64,000 bases of DNA from contig NZ_BSNY01000017.1 in assembly GCF_030160235.1 (NCBI RefSeq), positions 1-64,000 on the forward strand, read 5' to 3'. This document shows, in pieces, positions 56,528 to 64,000 of this stretch. Within the stretch, counting starts at the first letter, position 1. The number at the start of each line of letters is the position of its first letter. The notes under the pieces are model-generated. The model worked only from the letters and a program-made list of their open reading frames with translations, was not told where the DNA came from and searched no databases. This DNA comes from Mesorhizobium huakuii (GTDB lineage Bacteria > Pseudomonadota > Alphaproteobacteria > Rhizobiales > Rhizobiaceae). The position numbers and the translations under genes are program-made.

Positions 56528-56842
56528 ATGCAAAAGATTAGAAAAGGCGACAAGGTCGTCGTGCTGGCCGGCAAGGACAAGGGCCGTTCGGGCGAAGTCC
56601 TCTCGGTTCAGCCGAAGGATGACACCGCGCTGGTGCGCGGCGTCAACATGATCCGTCGTCACCAGAAGCAGTCCCAGTCCCAAGAGGGCGGGATCATCAC
56701 CAAGGAAGCGCCGATCCAGCTGTCGAACATCGCGCTGGCCGACCCCAAGGATGGCAAGCCGACCCGCGTCGGTTTCATCTTCCAGAAGGACGGCAAGAAG
56801 GTGCGCGTCGCCAAGCGCTCGGGAGAAGTCATCAATGGCTAA
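56528..56842 (+). CDS. rplX: 50S ribosomal protein L24
   Basis: 104 residues with an N-terminal KOW motif ([20 protein letters not shown]). An assembly initiator at the tunnel exit. It overlaps rplE by 8 bp, suggesting coupled translation. Confidence 0.97.
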   Translation: MQKIRKGDKVVVLAGKDKGRSGEVLSVQPKDDTALVRGVNMIRRHQKQSQSQEGGIITKEAPIQLSNIALADPKDGKPTRVGFIFQKDGKKVRVAKRSGEVING

Positions 56843-57413
56843 GGCTCAAAGCAAGCAGGCGACTGCAACCAACACGCCGCGTCTGAAGCAGGTCTACAAC
56901 GAGACCATCCGCAAGGCGCTGCAGGAGCAGTTCGGCTACGCAAACGACATGCAGGTTCCGCGCCTCGACAAGATCGTGCTGAACATGGGTGTCGGCGAAG
57001 CGACCGCCGATTCGAAGAAGCCCTCGGTTGCGGCCGAAGACCTGGCGATGATCGCCGGCCAGAAGGCCGTCGTCACCCGCGCCCGCAATTCGATCGCCGG
57101 CTTCAAGGTCCGCGAGAACATGCCGATCGGCGCCAAGGTCACGCTGCGCAAGGAACGCATGTACGAGTTCCTCGACCGCCTCGTGAACATCGCGCTGCCG
57201 CGCGTCCGCGACTTCCGCGGACTGAACCCCAAGAGCTTCGATGGCCGTGGCAATTACGCCATGGGCATCAAGGAGCACATCGTGTTCCCGGAGATCAACT
57301 ACGACAAGGTTGATCAGATCTGGGGCATGGACGTCATCGTTTGTACGACTGCGAAGACGGACGACGAAGCCCGGGCATTGCTCAAGGCTTTCAACTTCCC
57401 CTTCCGCCAGTAA
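56835..57413 (+). CDS. rplE: 50S ribosomal protein L5
   Basis: 192 residues from the ATG at 56835 ([20 protein letters not shown]), with a short polar extension before the conserved core. [34 protein letters not shown]-type and [20 protein letters not shown] segments are typical. It binds 5S rRNA with L18. Confidence 0.97.
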   Translation: MAKAQSKQATATNTPRLKQVYNETIRKALQEQFGYANDMQVPRLDKIVLNMGVGEATADSKKPSVAAEDLAMIAGQKAVVTRARNSIAGFKVRENMPIGAKVTLRKERMYEFLDRLVNIALPRVRDFRGLNPKSFDGRGNYAMGIKEHIVFPEINYDKVDQIWGMDVIVCTTAKTDDEARALLKAFNFPFRQ

Positions 57414-57440
57414 CGGCAGCGAGAAAAGGAAAAATCTGAA

Positions 57441-57746
57441 ATGGCAAAGACCAGCTCAGTCGAGAAGAACAACAGGCGCCGCAAGCTTGCCGACCAGTAC
57501 GGTCCCAAGCGCGCTGCCCTGAAGGCGATCATCATGGATCAGTCCAAGCCGATGGAAGAGCGCTTCCGCGCTCAGCTCAAGCTTGCTGCCCTGCCGCGCA
57601 ACTCGGCCAAGATCCGCATCCGCAACCGCTGCGAAGTCACCGGCCGTCCGCGTGCCTACTATCGCAAGCTCAAAGTATCGCGCATCGCGCTTCGTGATCT
57701 CGGCAACAACGGCCAGATCCCGGGCCTGGTCAAGTCGAGCTGGTAA
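57441..57746 (+). CDS. rpsN: 30S ribosomal protein S14 (zinc-independent form)
   Basis: 101 residues. It is the long C-minus type: only one Cys ([20 protein letters not shown]) and no CxxC pairs, so it needs no zinc. Conserved [13 protein letters not shown] and the end [11 protein letters not shown]. rpsH begins 12 bp later. Confidence 0.97.
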   Translation: MAKTSSVEKNNRRRKLADQYGPKRAALKAIIMDQSKPMEERFRAQLKLAALPRNSAKIRIRNRCEVTGRPRAYYRKLKVSRIALRDLGNNGQIPGLVKSSW

Positions 57747-57758
57747 GGAGGACATAAC

Positions 57759-58157
57759 ATGTCATTGAGCGATCCTCTCGGCGATATGCTGACCCGCATC
57801 CGCAACGCCTACGGCCGCAAGAAGTCGAGTGTCTCGACGCCGGCCTCGCGTCTGCGCACCCGCGTCCTCGACGTGCTGAAGGCTGAAGGCTATATCCGCG
57901 ACTACAGTCAGACCGACTTCGACAACGGCAAGTCTGAAATCGAAATCGAGCTGAAGTATTTCGACGGTGCGCCGGTCGTGCGCGAAATCGCCCGCGTCTC
58001 GAAGCCGGGCCGCCGCGTTTACGTCTCGGCCAAGTCGATCCCGCACGTCGCCAACGGCCTCGGCATCGCCATCCTTTCGACGCCGAAGGGCGTGATGGCC
58101 GATCACGAAGCCCGCGAACAGAACGTCGGCGGCGAGATCCTCTGCCAGATCTTCTGA
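57759..58157 (+). CDS. rpsH: 30S ribosomal protein S8
   Basis: 132 residues ([20 protein letters not shown]). The C-terminal [20 protein letters not shown] segment forms the core 16S-binding surface. In E. coli S8 represses the spc operon. An 88 bp gap leads to rplF. Confidence 0.97.
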   Translation: MSLSDPLGDMLTRIRNAYGRKKSSVSTPASRLRTRVLDVLKAEGYIRDYSQTDFDNGKSEIEIELKYFDGAPVVREIARVSKPGRRVYVSAKSIPHVANGLGIAILSTPKGVMADHEAREQNVGGEILCQIF

Positions 58158-58245
58158 TCTGGCAGCTGACCGCAAATTGGAATCCGGTCTTCGGATCGTT
58201 CCGAAGACAGAGACCTGAAACAAGAGAAGTGACGAGGACAACAAA

Positions 58246-58779
58246 ATGTCTCGTATTGGAAAGAAACCCGTTTCGCTGCCGCAGGGCGTGACCGCGACCG
58301 TCAACGGCCAGACCGTGACGGCGAAGGGCCCCAAGGGCGAGCTGAAGTTCGTGGTGAACGACGAAGTCCTGGTCAAGATGGAAGGCAGCGAGATCGCTGT
58401 CCAGCCGCGCGACCAGACCAAGACCGCCCGCTCCAAGTGGGGCATGTCGCGCACGCAGATCGTCAACATCCTGCAGGGCGTCAAGGACGGGTTCGAGAAG
58501 AAGCTCGAGATCACCGGCGTCGGCTATCGCGCCGCCATGCAGGGCAAGAACCTGCAGCTGGCTCTTGGCTTTAGCCATGACGTCGTCTATGAGACGCCGG
58601 CCGGTGTCACCATCGCTGTGCCGAAGCCGACGGAAATCACCGTGACCGGCATCGACAAGCAGCAGGTTGGCCAGGTTGCCGCCGAGATCCGCGAATACCG
58701 TGGTCCGGAGCCTTACAAGGGCAAGGGCGTCCGCTACGCTGGCGAGAAGATCGTCCGCAAGGAAGGCAAGAAGAAGTAA
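58246..58779 (+). CDS. rplF: 50S ribosomal protein L6
   Basis: 177 residues with two similar domains; the end contains [20 protein letters not shown], which contacts the sarcin-ricin loop region. Followed by a 140 bp gap with a palindromic repeat before rplR. Confidence 0.97.
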   Translation: MSRIGKKPVSLPQGVTATVNGQTVTAKGPKGELKFVVNDEVLVKMEGSEIAVQPRDQTKTARSKWGMSRTQIVNILQGVKDGFEKKLEITGVGYRAAMQGKNLQLALGFSHDVVYETPAGVTIAVPKPTEITVTGIDKQQVGQVAAEIREYRGPEPYKGKGVRYAGEKIVRKEGKKK

Positions 58780-58786
58780 TGGGCCT

Positions 58787-58821
58787 GGTCCTGAAAAGTC
58801 GCAGACTTTTCGGAAAGGACC
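58787..58821. repeat. dispersed palindrome between rplF and rplR
   Basis: GGTCC-x-GAAAAGTC (58787-58800) and GACTTTTC...GGACC (58804-58821) form a hairpin around GCA. The same GAAAAGT/ACTTTTC core occurs at 59289-59311 and, weaker, at 23849-23873, marking a mobile or amplified intergenic repeat family common in Mesorhizobium. Confidence 0.8.
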
Positions 58822-58919
58822 AAGCCAAGGAAGTGTAACGCCGCGGGGAGCGGTCGCGGGAGGCGCTTTCGCCTACCGCACATGGCGGCCCCCGTTTTTT
58901 GAAGGCAAGGAAGACCATC

Positions 58920-59279
58920 ATGGGTACCAAGGAATCCACGCAGCGCCGTGCGCAGCGCGTTCGTCGCCAGATCAGGAAGGTCGCCGGCGAGCGTCCGCGT
59001 CTGTCGGTCCACCGCACCTCGAAGAACATCTATGTCCAGGTGATCGACGACGCCAAGGGCCACACCATCGCCGCCGCATCGACGCTCGAGAAGGACCTCA
59101 AGGGGTCGCTCAAGACCGGCGCCGACACGGCCGCCGCCGCCGCCATCGGCAAGCTGATCGCCGAGCGCGCCACCAAGGCCGGCGTCAAGGAAGTCGTCTT
59201 CGACCGTGGCCCGTACATCTATCACGGCCGCGTCAAGGCTTTGGCTGAAGCTGCCCGCGAAGGCGGCTTGAGCTTCTGA
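58920..59279 (+). CDS. rplR: 50S ribosomal protein L18
   Basis: 119 residues from the ATG at 58920 ([20 protein letters not shown]). Basic N-terminus binds 5S r[23 protein letters not shown] and the end GGLSF are typical. An ATG seven codons upstream lacks conservation. It is flanked on both sides by palindromic repeats, unlike its neighbours. Confidence 0.97.
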   Translation: MGTKESTQRRAQRVRRQIRKVAGERPRLSVHRTSKNIYVQVIDDAKGHTIAAASTLEKDLKGSLKTGADTAAAAAIGKLIAERATKAGVKEVVFDRGPYIYHGRVKALAEAAREGGLSF

Positions 59280-59280
59280 T

Positions 59281-59322
59281 GCTTGATCCCGAAAAGTTGC
59301 AGACTTTTCGGACAAGATCATG
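59281..59322. repeat. dispersed palindrome between rplR and rpsE
   Basis: GATCCCGAAAAGT (59285-59297) and ACTTTTCGGACAAGATC (59303-59319) form a long imperfect hairpin around TGCAG. The GATCCCGAAAAG/CTTTTCGGACAAGATCATG pattern is one I know as very common between Mesorhizobium genes. Confidence 0.8.
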
Positions 59323-59410
59323 CAAAGGAAAATAATTCGCCCCCGGTGACCCACAGAGGCGCCGGATCTCATCATCAACCGTGCTTCCGGAAAAAAACAA
59401 GGAACAGGAT

Positions 59411-59980
59411 ATGGCACAGGAACGTAGGGAAGGCGGCCGCGGCCGCGAGCGTGAGCGCGAAGAGCGCGACGACGGCATGGTGGACAAGCTGGTCCACATC
59501 AATCGCGTCGCCAAGGTCGTCAAGGGTGGCCGCCGCTTCGGCTTCGCCGCACTCGTCGTCGTCGGCGACCAGAAGGGCCGCGTCGGCTTCGGTCACGGCA
59601 AGGCACGCGAAGTGCCGGAAGCTATCCGCAAGGCAACCGAATCGGCAAAGCGCGACATGATCTTCGTGCCGCTGCGCTCGGGCCGTACGCTGCATCACGA
59701 CGTCGAGGGACGTTGGGGCGCCGGACGTGTTCTGCTGCGCGCCGCCAAGCAGGGTACCGGCATCATCGCCGGCGGCCCGATGCGCGCCGTTTTCGAGACG
59801 CTCGGCATGCATGACGTGGTCGCCAAGTCGATGGGTTCGTCGAACCCCTACAACATGGTCCGCGCCACGTTCGACGCGCTGAAGAGCCAGATGCATCCCA
59901 AGGATGTGGCTGCCGCTCGCGGCATCAAGTATTCGACCCTTCAGGCCCGCCGCGGCACCGCCGTTGCGGCTGAAGAATAG
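59411..59980 (+). CDS. rpsE: 30S ribosomal protein S5
   Basis: 189 residues from the ATG at 59411 ([16 protein letters not shown]); the N-terminal extension is highly charged. [20 protein letters not shown] is the dsRNA-binding-like domain in which spectinomycin-resistance changes occur; it looks unaltered. The C-terminal part ends [13 protein letters not shown]-like and is complete. rpmD follows after 24 bp. Confidence 0.97.
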   Translation: MAQERREGGRGREREREERDDGMVDKLVHINRVAKVVKGGRRFGFAALVVVGDQKGRVGFGHGKAREVPEAIRKATESAKRDMIFVPLRSGRTLHHDVEGRWGAGRVLLRAAKQGTGIIAGGPMRAVFETLGMHDVVAKSMGSSNPYNMVRATFDALKSQMHPKDVAAARGIKYSTLQARRGTAVAAEE

Positions 59981-60004
59981 TCGATCTGACCAGGGATTTT
60001 GACC

Positions 60005-60202
60005 ATGGCCAAGAAAGCAACCAAGACCATCACCGTTGAGCAGATCGGTTCGCCGATCCGCCGTCCGAAGGAACAGCGCGCGACGCTGGTCGGCCTCGGC
60101 CTCAACAAGATGCACAAGCAGCGCACCCTGGAGGATACGCCTTCCGTGCGCGGCATGATCGCCGCCGTTCAGCATCTCGTCCGCGTCGTGGACGAGGGTT
60201 GA
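60005..60202 (+). CDS. rpmD: 50S ribosomal protein L30
   Basis: 65 residues from the ATG at 60005 ([20 protein letters not shown]); an ATG two codons earlier is also possible. Conserved [20 protein letters not shown]. rplO begins 22 bp later. Confidence 0.96.
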   Translation: MAKKATKTITVEQIGSPIRRPKEQRATLVGLGLNKMHKQRTLEDTPSVRGMIAAVQHLVRVVDEG

Positions 60203-60224
60203 GCCAAAGCGCAGGAGAACCCAG

Positions 60225-60698
60225 ATGAAACTCAATGATCTGCGTGACAAGGACGGCGCGACGCATTCCAAGAAGCGTCTCGGCCGCGGCATCGGTTCCG
60301 GCTCGGGCAAGACCGCCGGTCGCGGCGTCAAGGGCCAGAAGGCGCGCTCCGGCGTTGCCATCAACGGCTTCGAGGGTGGCCAGATGCCGCTCTACCGGCG
60401 CCTGCCGAAGCGTGGCTTCAACAACATCTTCGCCAAGAGCTTCGTCGTCGTGTCGCTGGCCCGCATCCAGGAAGCCGTCGACGCCAAGAAGCTCGATGCC
60501 AAGGCAACCGTGACGGCAGAGGCGCTTGTCGCCGCCGGCGTCATCCGCCGCGTCAAGGATGGCGTTCGCGTCCTGTCCGATGGCGAACTGAAGGCAAAGC
60601 TTGCCTTCGACGTCGCCGGTGCTTCCAAGGCCGCGATCGAGAAGATCGAAAAGGCCGGCGGATCGGTCAAGTTGCCGGAAAAGGCAGCTGCCGAGTAA
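60225..60698 (+). CDS. rplO: 50S ribosomal protein L15
   Basis: 157 residues ([20 protein letters not shown]) with the Gly/Arg-rich extension [20 protein letters not shown] that threads into 23S rRNA. The end [12 protein letters not shown] is typical. A 194 bp gap with a strong hairpin separates it from secY. Confidence 0.97.
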   Translation: MKLNDLRDKDGATHSKKRLGRGIGSGSGKTAGRGVKGQKARSGVAINGFEGGQMPLYRRLPKRGFNNIFAKSFVVVSLARIQEAVDAKKLDAKATVTAEALVAAGVIRRVKDGVRVLSDGELKAKLAFDVAGASKAAIEKIEKAGGSVKLPEKAAAE

Positions 60699-60771
60699 CG
60701 GCAATTTGAAGCGCGGTCGGCAAGAGTGGGATCCCGTTTTTGCTCACGATTGCGCTTTGACCTACTCAATT

Positions 60772-60797
60772 AAGCGGCCGCGTCAACGCGGCCGCTT
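60772..60797 (+). terminator. 12-bp perfect hairpin between rplO and secY (attenuator-like)
   Basis: AAGCGGCCGCGT (60772-60783) and ACGCGGCCGCTT (60786-60797) are exact complements with a two-base centre. No T-run follows (GCATGTTAAG), so complete termination is unlikely. It may attenuate or process the message so that secY and adk are expressed less than the ribosomal genes (inference). Confidence 0.5.
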
Positions 60798-60892
60798 GCA
60801 TGTTAAGAGCCCGGAGCTTATCTCGTGAGCTTCGGTGAAACGCACCGCCTGACCTCACGGGCCATCAAGCGTTACCAAGCGGAGAATCAGGC

Positions 60893-62233
60893 ATGGCTTC
60901 GGCTGCTGAACAACTAGCCTCGAATCTGAATTTCTCGGCCTTCGCCAAGGCGGAGGACCTGAAGAAACGCATCTGGTTCACCATTGGCGCGTTGCTCGTC
61001 TACCGCCTCGGCACCTACATTCCGCTTCCCGGAATCAACCCCGACGCCTTCGCCCAGGCCTTCTCCTCGCAGAGCAAGGGCGTGCTCGGCATGTTCAACA
61101 TGTTCGCCGGCGGCGCCGTGCAGCGCATGGCGATCTTCGCGCTCGGCATCATGCCTTACATCTCCGCCTCCATCATCATGCAGCTGATGACTTCGGTCAT
61201 TCCGTCGCTGGAAGCGCTGAAGAAGGAAGGCGAACAGGGCCGCAAGGTCATCAACCAGTACACGCGCTACGGCACCGTGCTGCTGGCACTGGTGCAGGCC
61301 TATGGCATTTCGGTGGGGCTGGAGAACGGCAACGGCATCGTCAGTGATCCCGGCATGTTCTTCCGCATCTCGACCGTCGTCACGCTGGTCGGCGGCACCA
61401 TGTTCCTGATGTGGCTGGGCGAGCAGATCACCGCGCGCGGCATCGGCAACGGCATTTCGCTGATCATCTTCTCCGGCATCGTCGCCGGCCTGCCGCATGC
61501 CATTTCCGGCACGCTGGAGCTCGGCCGCACCGGCGCCCTGTCGACCGGCCTGATCCTGGCGATCATCGTCCTGGCCATCGTCGTCATCGCGCTCATCGTG
61601 TTCTTCGAGCGCGCCCAGCGGCGCCTGCTGATCCAGTATCCGAAACGCCAGGTCGGCAACCGCATGTTCCAGGGCGACACCTCGCATCTGCCGCTGAAGC
61701 TCAACACGTCGGGCGTCATCCCGCCGATCTTCGCTTCGTCGCTGCTCCTCCTGCCGGCCACCATCGCCGGCTTCTCGCAGACCACCAACATGCCTGCCTG
61801 GGCGAGCACCATCCTGGCCTCGCTCGGCCACGGCCAGCCGCTCTACATGGCGTTCTACGCGGCGATGATCGTGTTCTTCGCCTTCTTCTACACAGCGATT
61901 GTGTTCAACCCGAAGGACACCGCCGACCAGCTCAAGAAGCATTCGGGCTTCATCCCGGGCTATCGTCCGGGCGAGCGCACCGCCGATTACATCGATTACG
62001 TTCTCACCCGCATCACCGTCGTCGGCGCCATCTATCTGGTGCTGGTGTGCCTGCTGCCGGAGTTCCTGATCTCGGCGACTGGCGTACCATTCTACCTTGG
62101 TGGCACATCGCTTCTGATCGTGGTCAGTGTCACGCTCGATACGGTTGCGCAGATTCAGGGCCACCTGATCGCGCACCAGTATGAAGGCCTGATCAAGAAG
62201 TCGAAGCTGCGCGGGGGGAAGAAAGCCAGATGA
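60893..62233 (+). CDS. secY: preprotein translocase subunit SecY
   Basis: 446 residues, ten membrane helices. The plug and lateral-gate regions are normal: [13 protein letters not shown] near residue 40, [37 protein letters not shown], and the cytoplasmic loop segment [20 protein letters not shown] before helix 7. Forms the translocon with SecE, encoded at 30726. It overlaps adk by ATGA. Confidence 0.98.
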   Translation: MASAAEQLASNLNFSAFAKAEDLKKRIWFTIGALLVYRLGTYIPLPGINPDAFAQAFSSQSKGVLGMFNMFAGGAVQRMAIFALGIMPYISASIIMQLMTSVIPSLEALKKEGEQGRKVINQYTRYGTVLLALVQAYGISVGLENGNGIVSDPGMFFRISTVVTLVGGTMFLMWLGEQITARGIGNGISLIIFSGIVAGLPHAISGTLELGRTGALSTGLILAIIVLAIVVIALIVFFERAQRRLLIQYPKRQVGNRMFQGDTSHLPLKLNTSGVIPPIFASSLLLLPATIAGFSQTTNMPAWASTILASLGHGQPLYMAFYAAMIVFFAFFYTAIVFNPKDTADQLKKHSGFIPGYRPGERTADYIDYVLTRITVVGAIYLVLVCLLPEFLISATGVPFYLGGTSLLIVVSVTLDTVAQIQGHLIAHQYEGLIKKSKLRGGKKAR

Positions 62234-62826
62234 GGTTGATTTTGCTTGGGCCGCCAGGGGCGGGCAAGGGGACACAAGCACAAAGACTGGTAGAAAAACA
62301 CGGCATACCCCAACTCTCGACGGGAGACATGCTGCGTGCCGCCGTCCAGGCCGGTTCCGAAGTCGGCAAGCGTGCCAAGGCGGTGATGGATGCCGGTGAA
62401 CTGGTGTCCGACGCCATCGTCAACGCCATCGTCGCCGAGCGGATCGACCAGGCCGACTGCGCCAAGGGATTCATCCTCGACGGCTACCCGCGCACGCTGG
62501 TGCAGGCCGATGCGGTTGAATCGATGCTTTCGCAGCGCGGCATCGGCCTCGACACGGTCATCGAACTGGTCGTTGACGACAGGGCCCTGGTCGGCCGCAT
62601 CGTCAAGCGTGCCGAGGACGCCAAGTCCGCCGGCCAGCCGGTGCGCAAGGACGACAATCCCGCGGTGTTCGAGGAGCGCCTGCGCGAGTACTACAAGAAG
62701 ACCGCTCCGCTGACCGGCTACTATTACGCCAAGGGCAAGCTCAAGACGGTCGACGGCATGGCCAGCATCGACGCGGTGACCGCCGAGATCGAAGCCGTGC
62801 TGGCGGCCGCCACCAGGGCGCGGTAA
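62230..62826 (+). CDS. adk: adenylate kinase
   Basis: 198 residues; converts ATP and AMP to two ADP. P-loop [10 protein letters not shown] at residues 7-16, AMP-binding [10 protein letters not shown] and [10 protein letters not shown], then [12 protein letters not shown]. It is a shorter form without the long Cys-containing LID found in zinc-type kinases. ATGA overlap with secY indicates coupled translation. Confidence 0.97.
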   Translation: MRLILLGPPGAGKGTQAQRLVEKHGIPQLSTGDMLRAAVQAGSEVGKRAKAVMDAGELVSDAIVNAIVAERIDQADCAKGFILDGYPRTLVQADAVESMLSQRGIGLDTVIELVVDDRALVGRIVKRAEDAKSAGQPVRKDDNPAVFEERLREYYKKTAPLTGYYYAKGKLKTVDGMASIDAVTAEIEAVLAAATRAR

Positions 62827-62845
62827 GGGAATCTAAAGAATAGGC

Positions 62846-62874
62846 TTGACGGGAGCGGCCCGCTGCGGTATGGC
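62846..62874 (+). promoter_or_regulatory. candidate promoter upstream of rpsM
   Basis: TTGACG (62846-62851), 17-bp spacer, TATGGC (62869-62874), 170 bp before rpsM in the 218 bp adk-rpsM gap. An internal promoter here would boost the alpha operon part (rpsM-rpsK onward) independently of secY-adk. Confidence 0.5.
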
Positions 62875-63044
62875 GGCCCGTCTTCCTATCAGGTGCGAAC
62901 TTTGCTTGTCCGCAAGGGCAAGGCAGTCGCTTTGAACTGGAAACTCCCGCAAGGGCCGGCCTCCACCGGACGCGGGGCAACTTTGACAGCGCCAGGTCTC
63001 CCTTGTTTTGAAGGTTGCCCGGCCCACATGGAGAAGGAAAGAAC

Positions 63045-63413
63045 ATGGCTCGTATAGCCGGCGTCAACATTCCGACCAACAAGCGCGTCGTCATCGCGCT
63101 TCAGTACATTCACGGCATTGGCAAGAAGTTCGCCCAGGAGATCGTCGACAAGGTCGGCATCCCGGCCGAGCGTCGTGTCAACCAGCTGACCGACGCGGAA
63201 GTGCTGCAGATCCGCGAGACCATCGATCGCGATTACCAGGTCGAAGGCGACCTGCGCCGCGAAGTGTCGATGAACATCAAGCGTCTCATGGACCTCGGCT
63301 GCTACCGCGGCCTGCGTCACCGTCGTTCGCTGCCGGTCCGCGGCCAGCGCACGCACACCAATGCACGCACCCGCAAGGGCCCGGCCAAGTCGATCGCCGG
63401 CAAGAAGAAGTAA
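63045..63413 (+). CDS. rpsM: 30S ribosomal protein S13
   Basis: 122 residues from the ATG at 63045 ([20 protein letters not shown]), with GAAGGAAAGAAC upstream. Conserved [20 protein letters not shown] and [20 protein letters not shown]. In the 30S head, contacting the P-site tRNA through its C-terminal tail. Confidence 0.97.
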   Translation: MARIAGVNIPTNKRVVIALQYIHGIGKKFAQEIVDKVGIPAERRVNQLTDAEVLQIRETIDRDYQVEGDLRREVSMNIKRLMDLGCYRGLRHRRSLPVRGQRTHTNARTRKGPAKSIAGKKK

Positions 63414-63416
63414 TTT

Positions 63417-63509
63417 AGGGCAGTAAGGGGGTAGGGCAGTTAAGGCAATAGGAACGGCAGACATACTGCCCTACTGCCATATCTCCCTACTGCCTTCTCC
63501 TAGGTGGAG
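63417..63509. repeat. TACTGCC-rich inverted element between rpsM and rpsK
   Basis: GGCAGTAAGG, GGGCAGT and ACGGCAG on the left are complementary to ACTGCCCTACTGCC and CTACTGCC on the right, so the RNA can form a long imperfect hairpin within the operon. It is the same motif family as the CTACTGC array at 16405-16500. Confidence 0.7.
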
Positions 63510-63553
63510 CCGCTGGCATTACGGCGGTGTAGAGATCAACTGAAAGGAATACC

Positions 63554-63943
63554 ATGGCCAAGGAAGCCGCTCGTGTTCGCCGTCGCGAACGCAAGAATAT
63601 CTCGTCGGGCGTTGCCCACGTCAATTCGACCTTCAACAACACGATGATCACCATCACCGACGCGCAGGGCAATTCGATTGCCTGGTCGTCGGCCGGTGCC
63701 CAGGGCTTCAAGGGTTCGCGCAAGTCGACCCCGTTCGCTGCCCAGATGGCTGCCGAGGACGTCGCCAAGAAGGCCCAGGAACACGGCATGCGCATGCTCG
63801 AAGTCGAGGTCTGCGGACCGGGCTCCGGTCGTGAATCGGCGTTGCGTGCCCTGCAGGCGGCCGGCTTCACCATCACTTCGATCCGTGACGTGACGCCGAT
63901 CCCGCACAATGGCTGCCGCCCGCGCAAGAAGCGCCGCGTCTAA
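63554..63943 (+). CDS. rpsK: 30S ribosomal protein S11
   Basis: 129 residues ([20 protein letters not shown]). Conserved [40 protein letters not shown] and the end [10 protein letters not shown]. In the 30S platform near the mRNA exit. Complete in the window; rpoA is expected just beyond the end. Confidence 0.97.
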   Translation: MAKEAARVRRRERKNISSGVAHVNSTFNNTMITITDAQGNSIAWSSAGAQGFKGSRKSTPFAAQMAAEDVAKKAQEHGMRMLEVEVCGPGSGRESALRALQAAGFTITSIRDVTPIPHNGCRPRKKRRV

Positions 63944-64000
63944 GAAATTACCGAACGCCGCGCGAACGCCCACAGGGGCGTTCCTCCGCGGTATTCCAGG

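Overview
The window looks like chromosomal DNA of a rhizobial alphaproteobacterium, most likely Mesorhizobium or a close relative (inference). Supporting signs are the high GC content, the gene order of the secE-nusG-L11-L10-rpoBC and str-S10-spc clusters with two tuf copies, a BA14K-family protein, and several dispersed rhizobial intergenic palindromes. Layout. (1) 1-1476: remains of a mobile element, with two small genes and the N-terminal piece of a tyrosine recombinase. (2) 1477-16045: a ~14.5 kb integrated phage-like element bounded by a 49-50 bp direct repeat of the 3' part of tRNA-Thr(UGU); the intact tRNA lies at the right end. It carries a P4-type integrase, an AlpA-like regulator, small early genes, a winged-helix-like protein followed by iteron-like repeats, terminase, tail tape-measure and accessory genes. 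I see no portal, major capsid, lysis or repressor gene. On the minus strand it has a TadG-like pilus-type gene and a small secreted protein. A 621 bp gap beside that gene has no credible ORF and many potential RNA stems; it is the best candidate here for something undescribed. (3) 16046-26383: chromosomal housekeeping and accessory genes: His-rich and BA14K secreted proteins, a lipoprotein, an IclR regulator divergent from the glyoxylate-to-glycerate operon gcl-hyi-glxR, rlmB, tRNA-Tyr, tRNA-Gly, yidB-like, GlsB-like and EamA genes. (4) 26384-30361: tuf copy 1, a duplicated ClpP-like periplasmic protein, a truncated haemoglobin, a gene remnant and tRNA-Trp. (5) 30726-42922: secE-nusG-rplKA-rplJL-rpoBC with an L10 leader and a strong terminator after rpoC. 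(6) 43019-46099: a frameshifted O-methyltransferase, a galactose-dehydrogenase-like gene, a PLP enzyme of the Cds1 type and its small partner. (7) 46298-64000: rpsL-rpsG-fusA-tuf copy 2, then the S10/spc/alpha series from rpsJ through secY and adk to rpsK, where the window ends before rpoA. How they work together: regions 5 and 7 form the transcription and translation core, with leader RNAs and hairpins setting relative expression. gcl, hyi and glxR act in sequence on glyoxylate, under the divergent IclR regulator. The tRNA-Thr gene is the attachment site for the mobile elements on its left. All functions are read from sequence patterns alone; no database search was possible.
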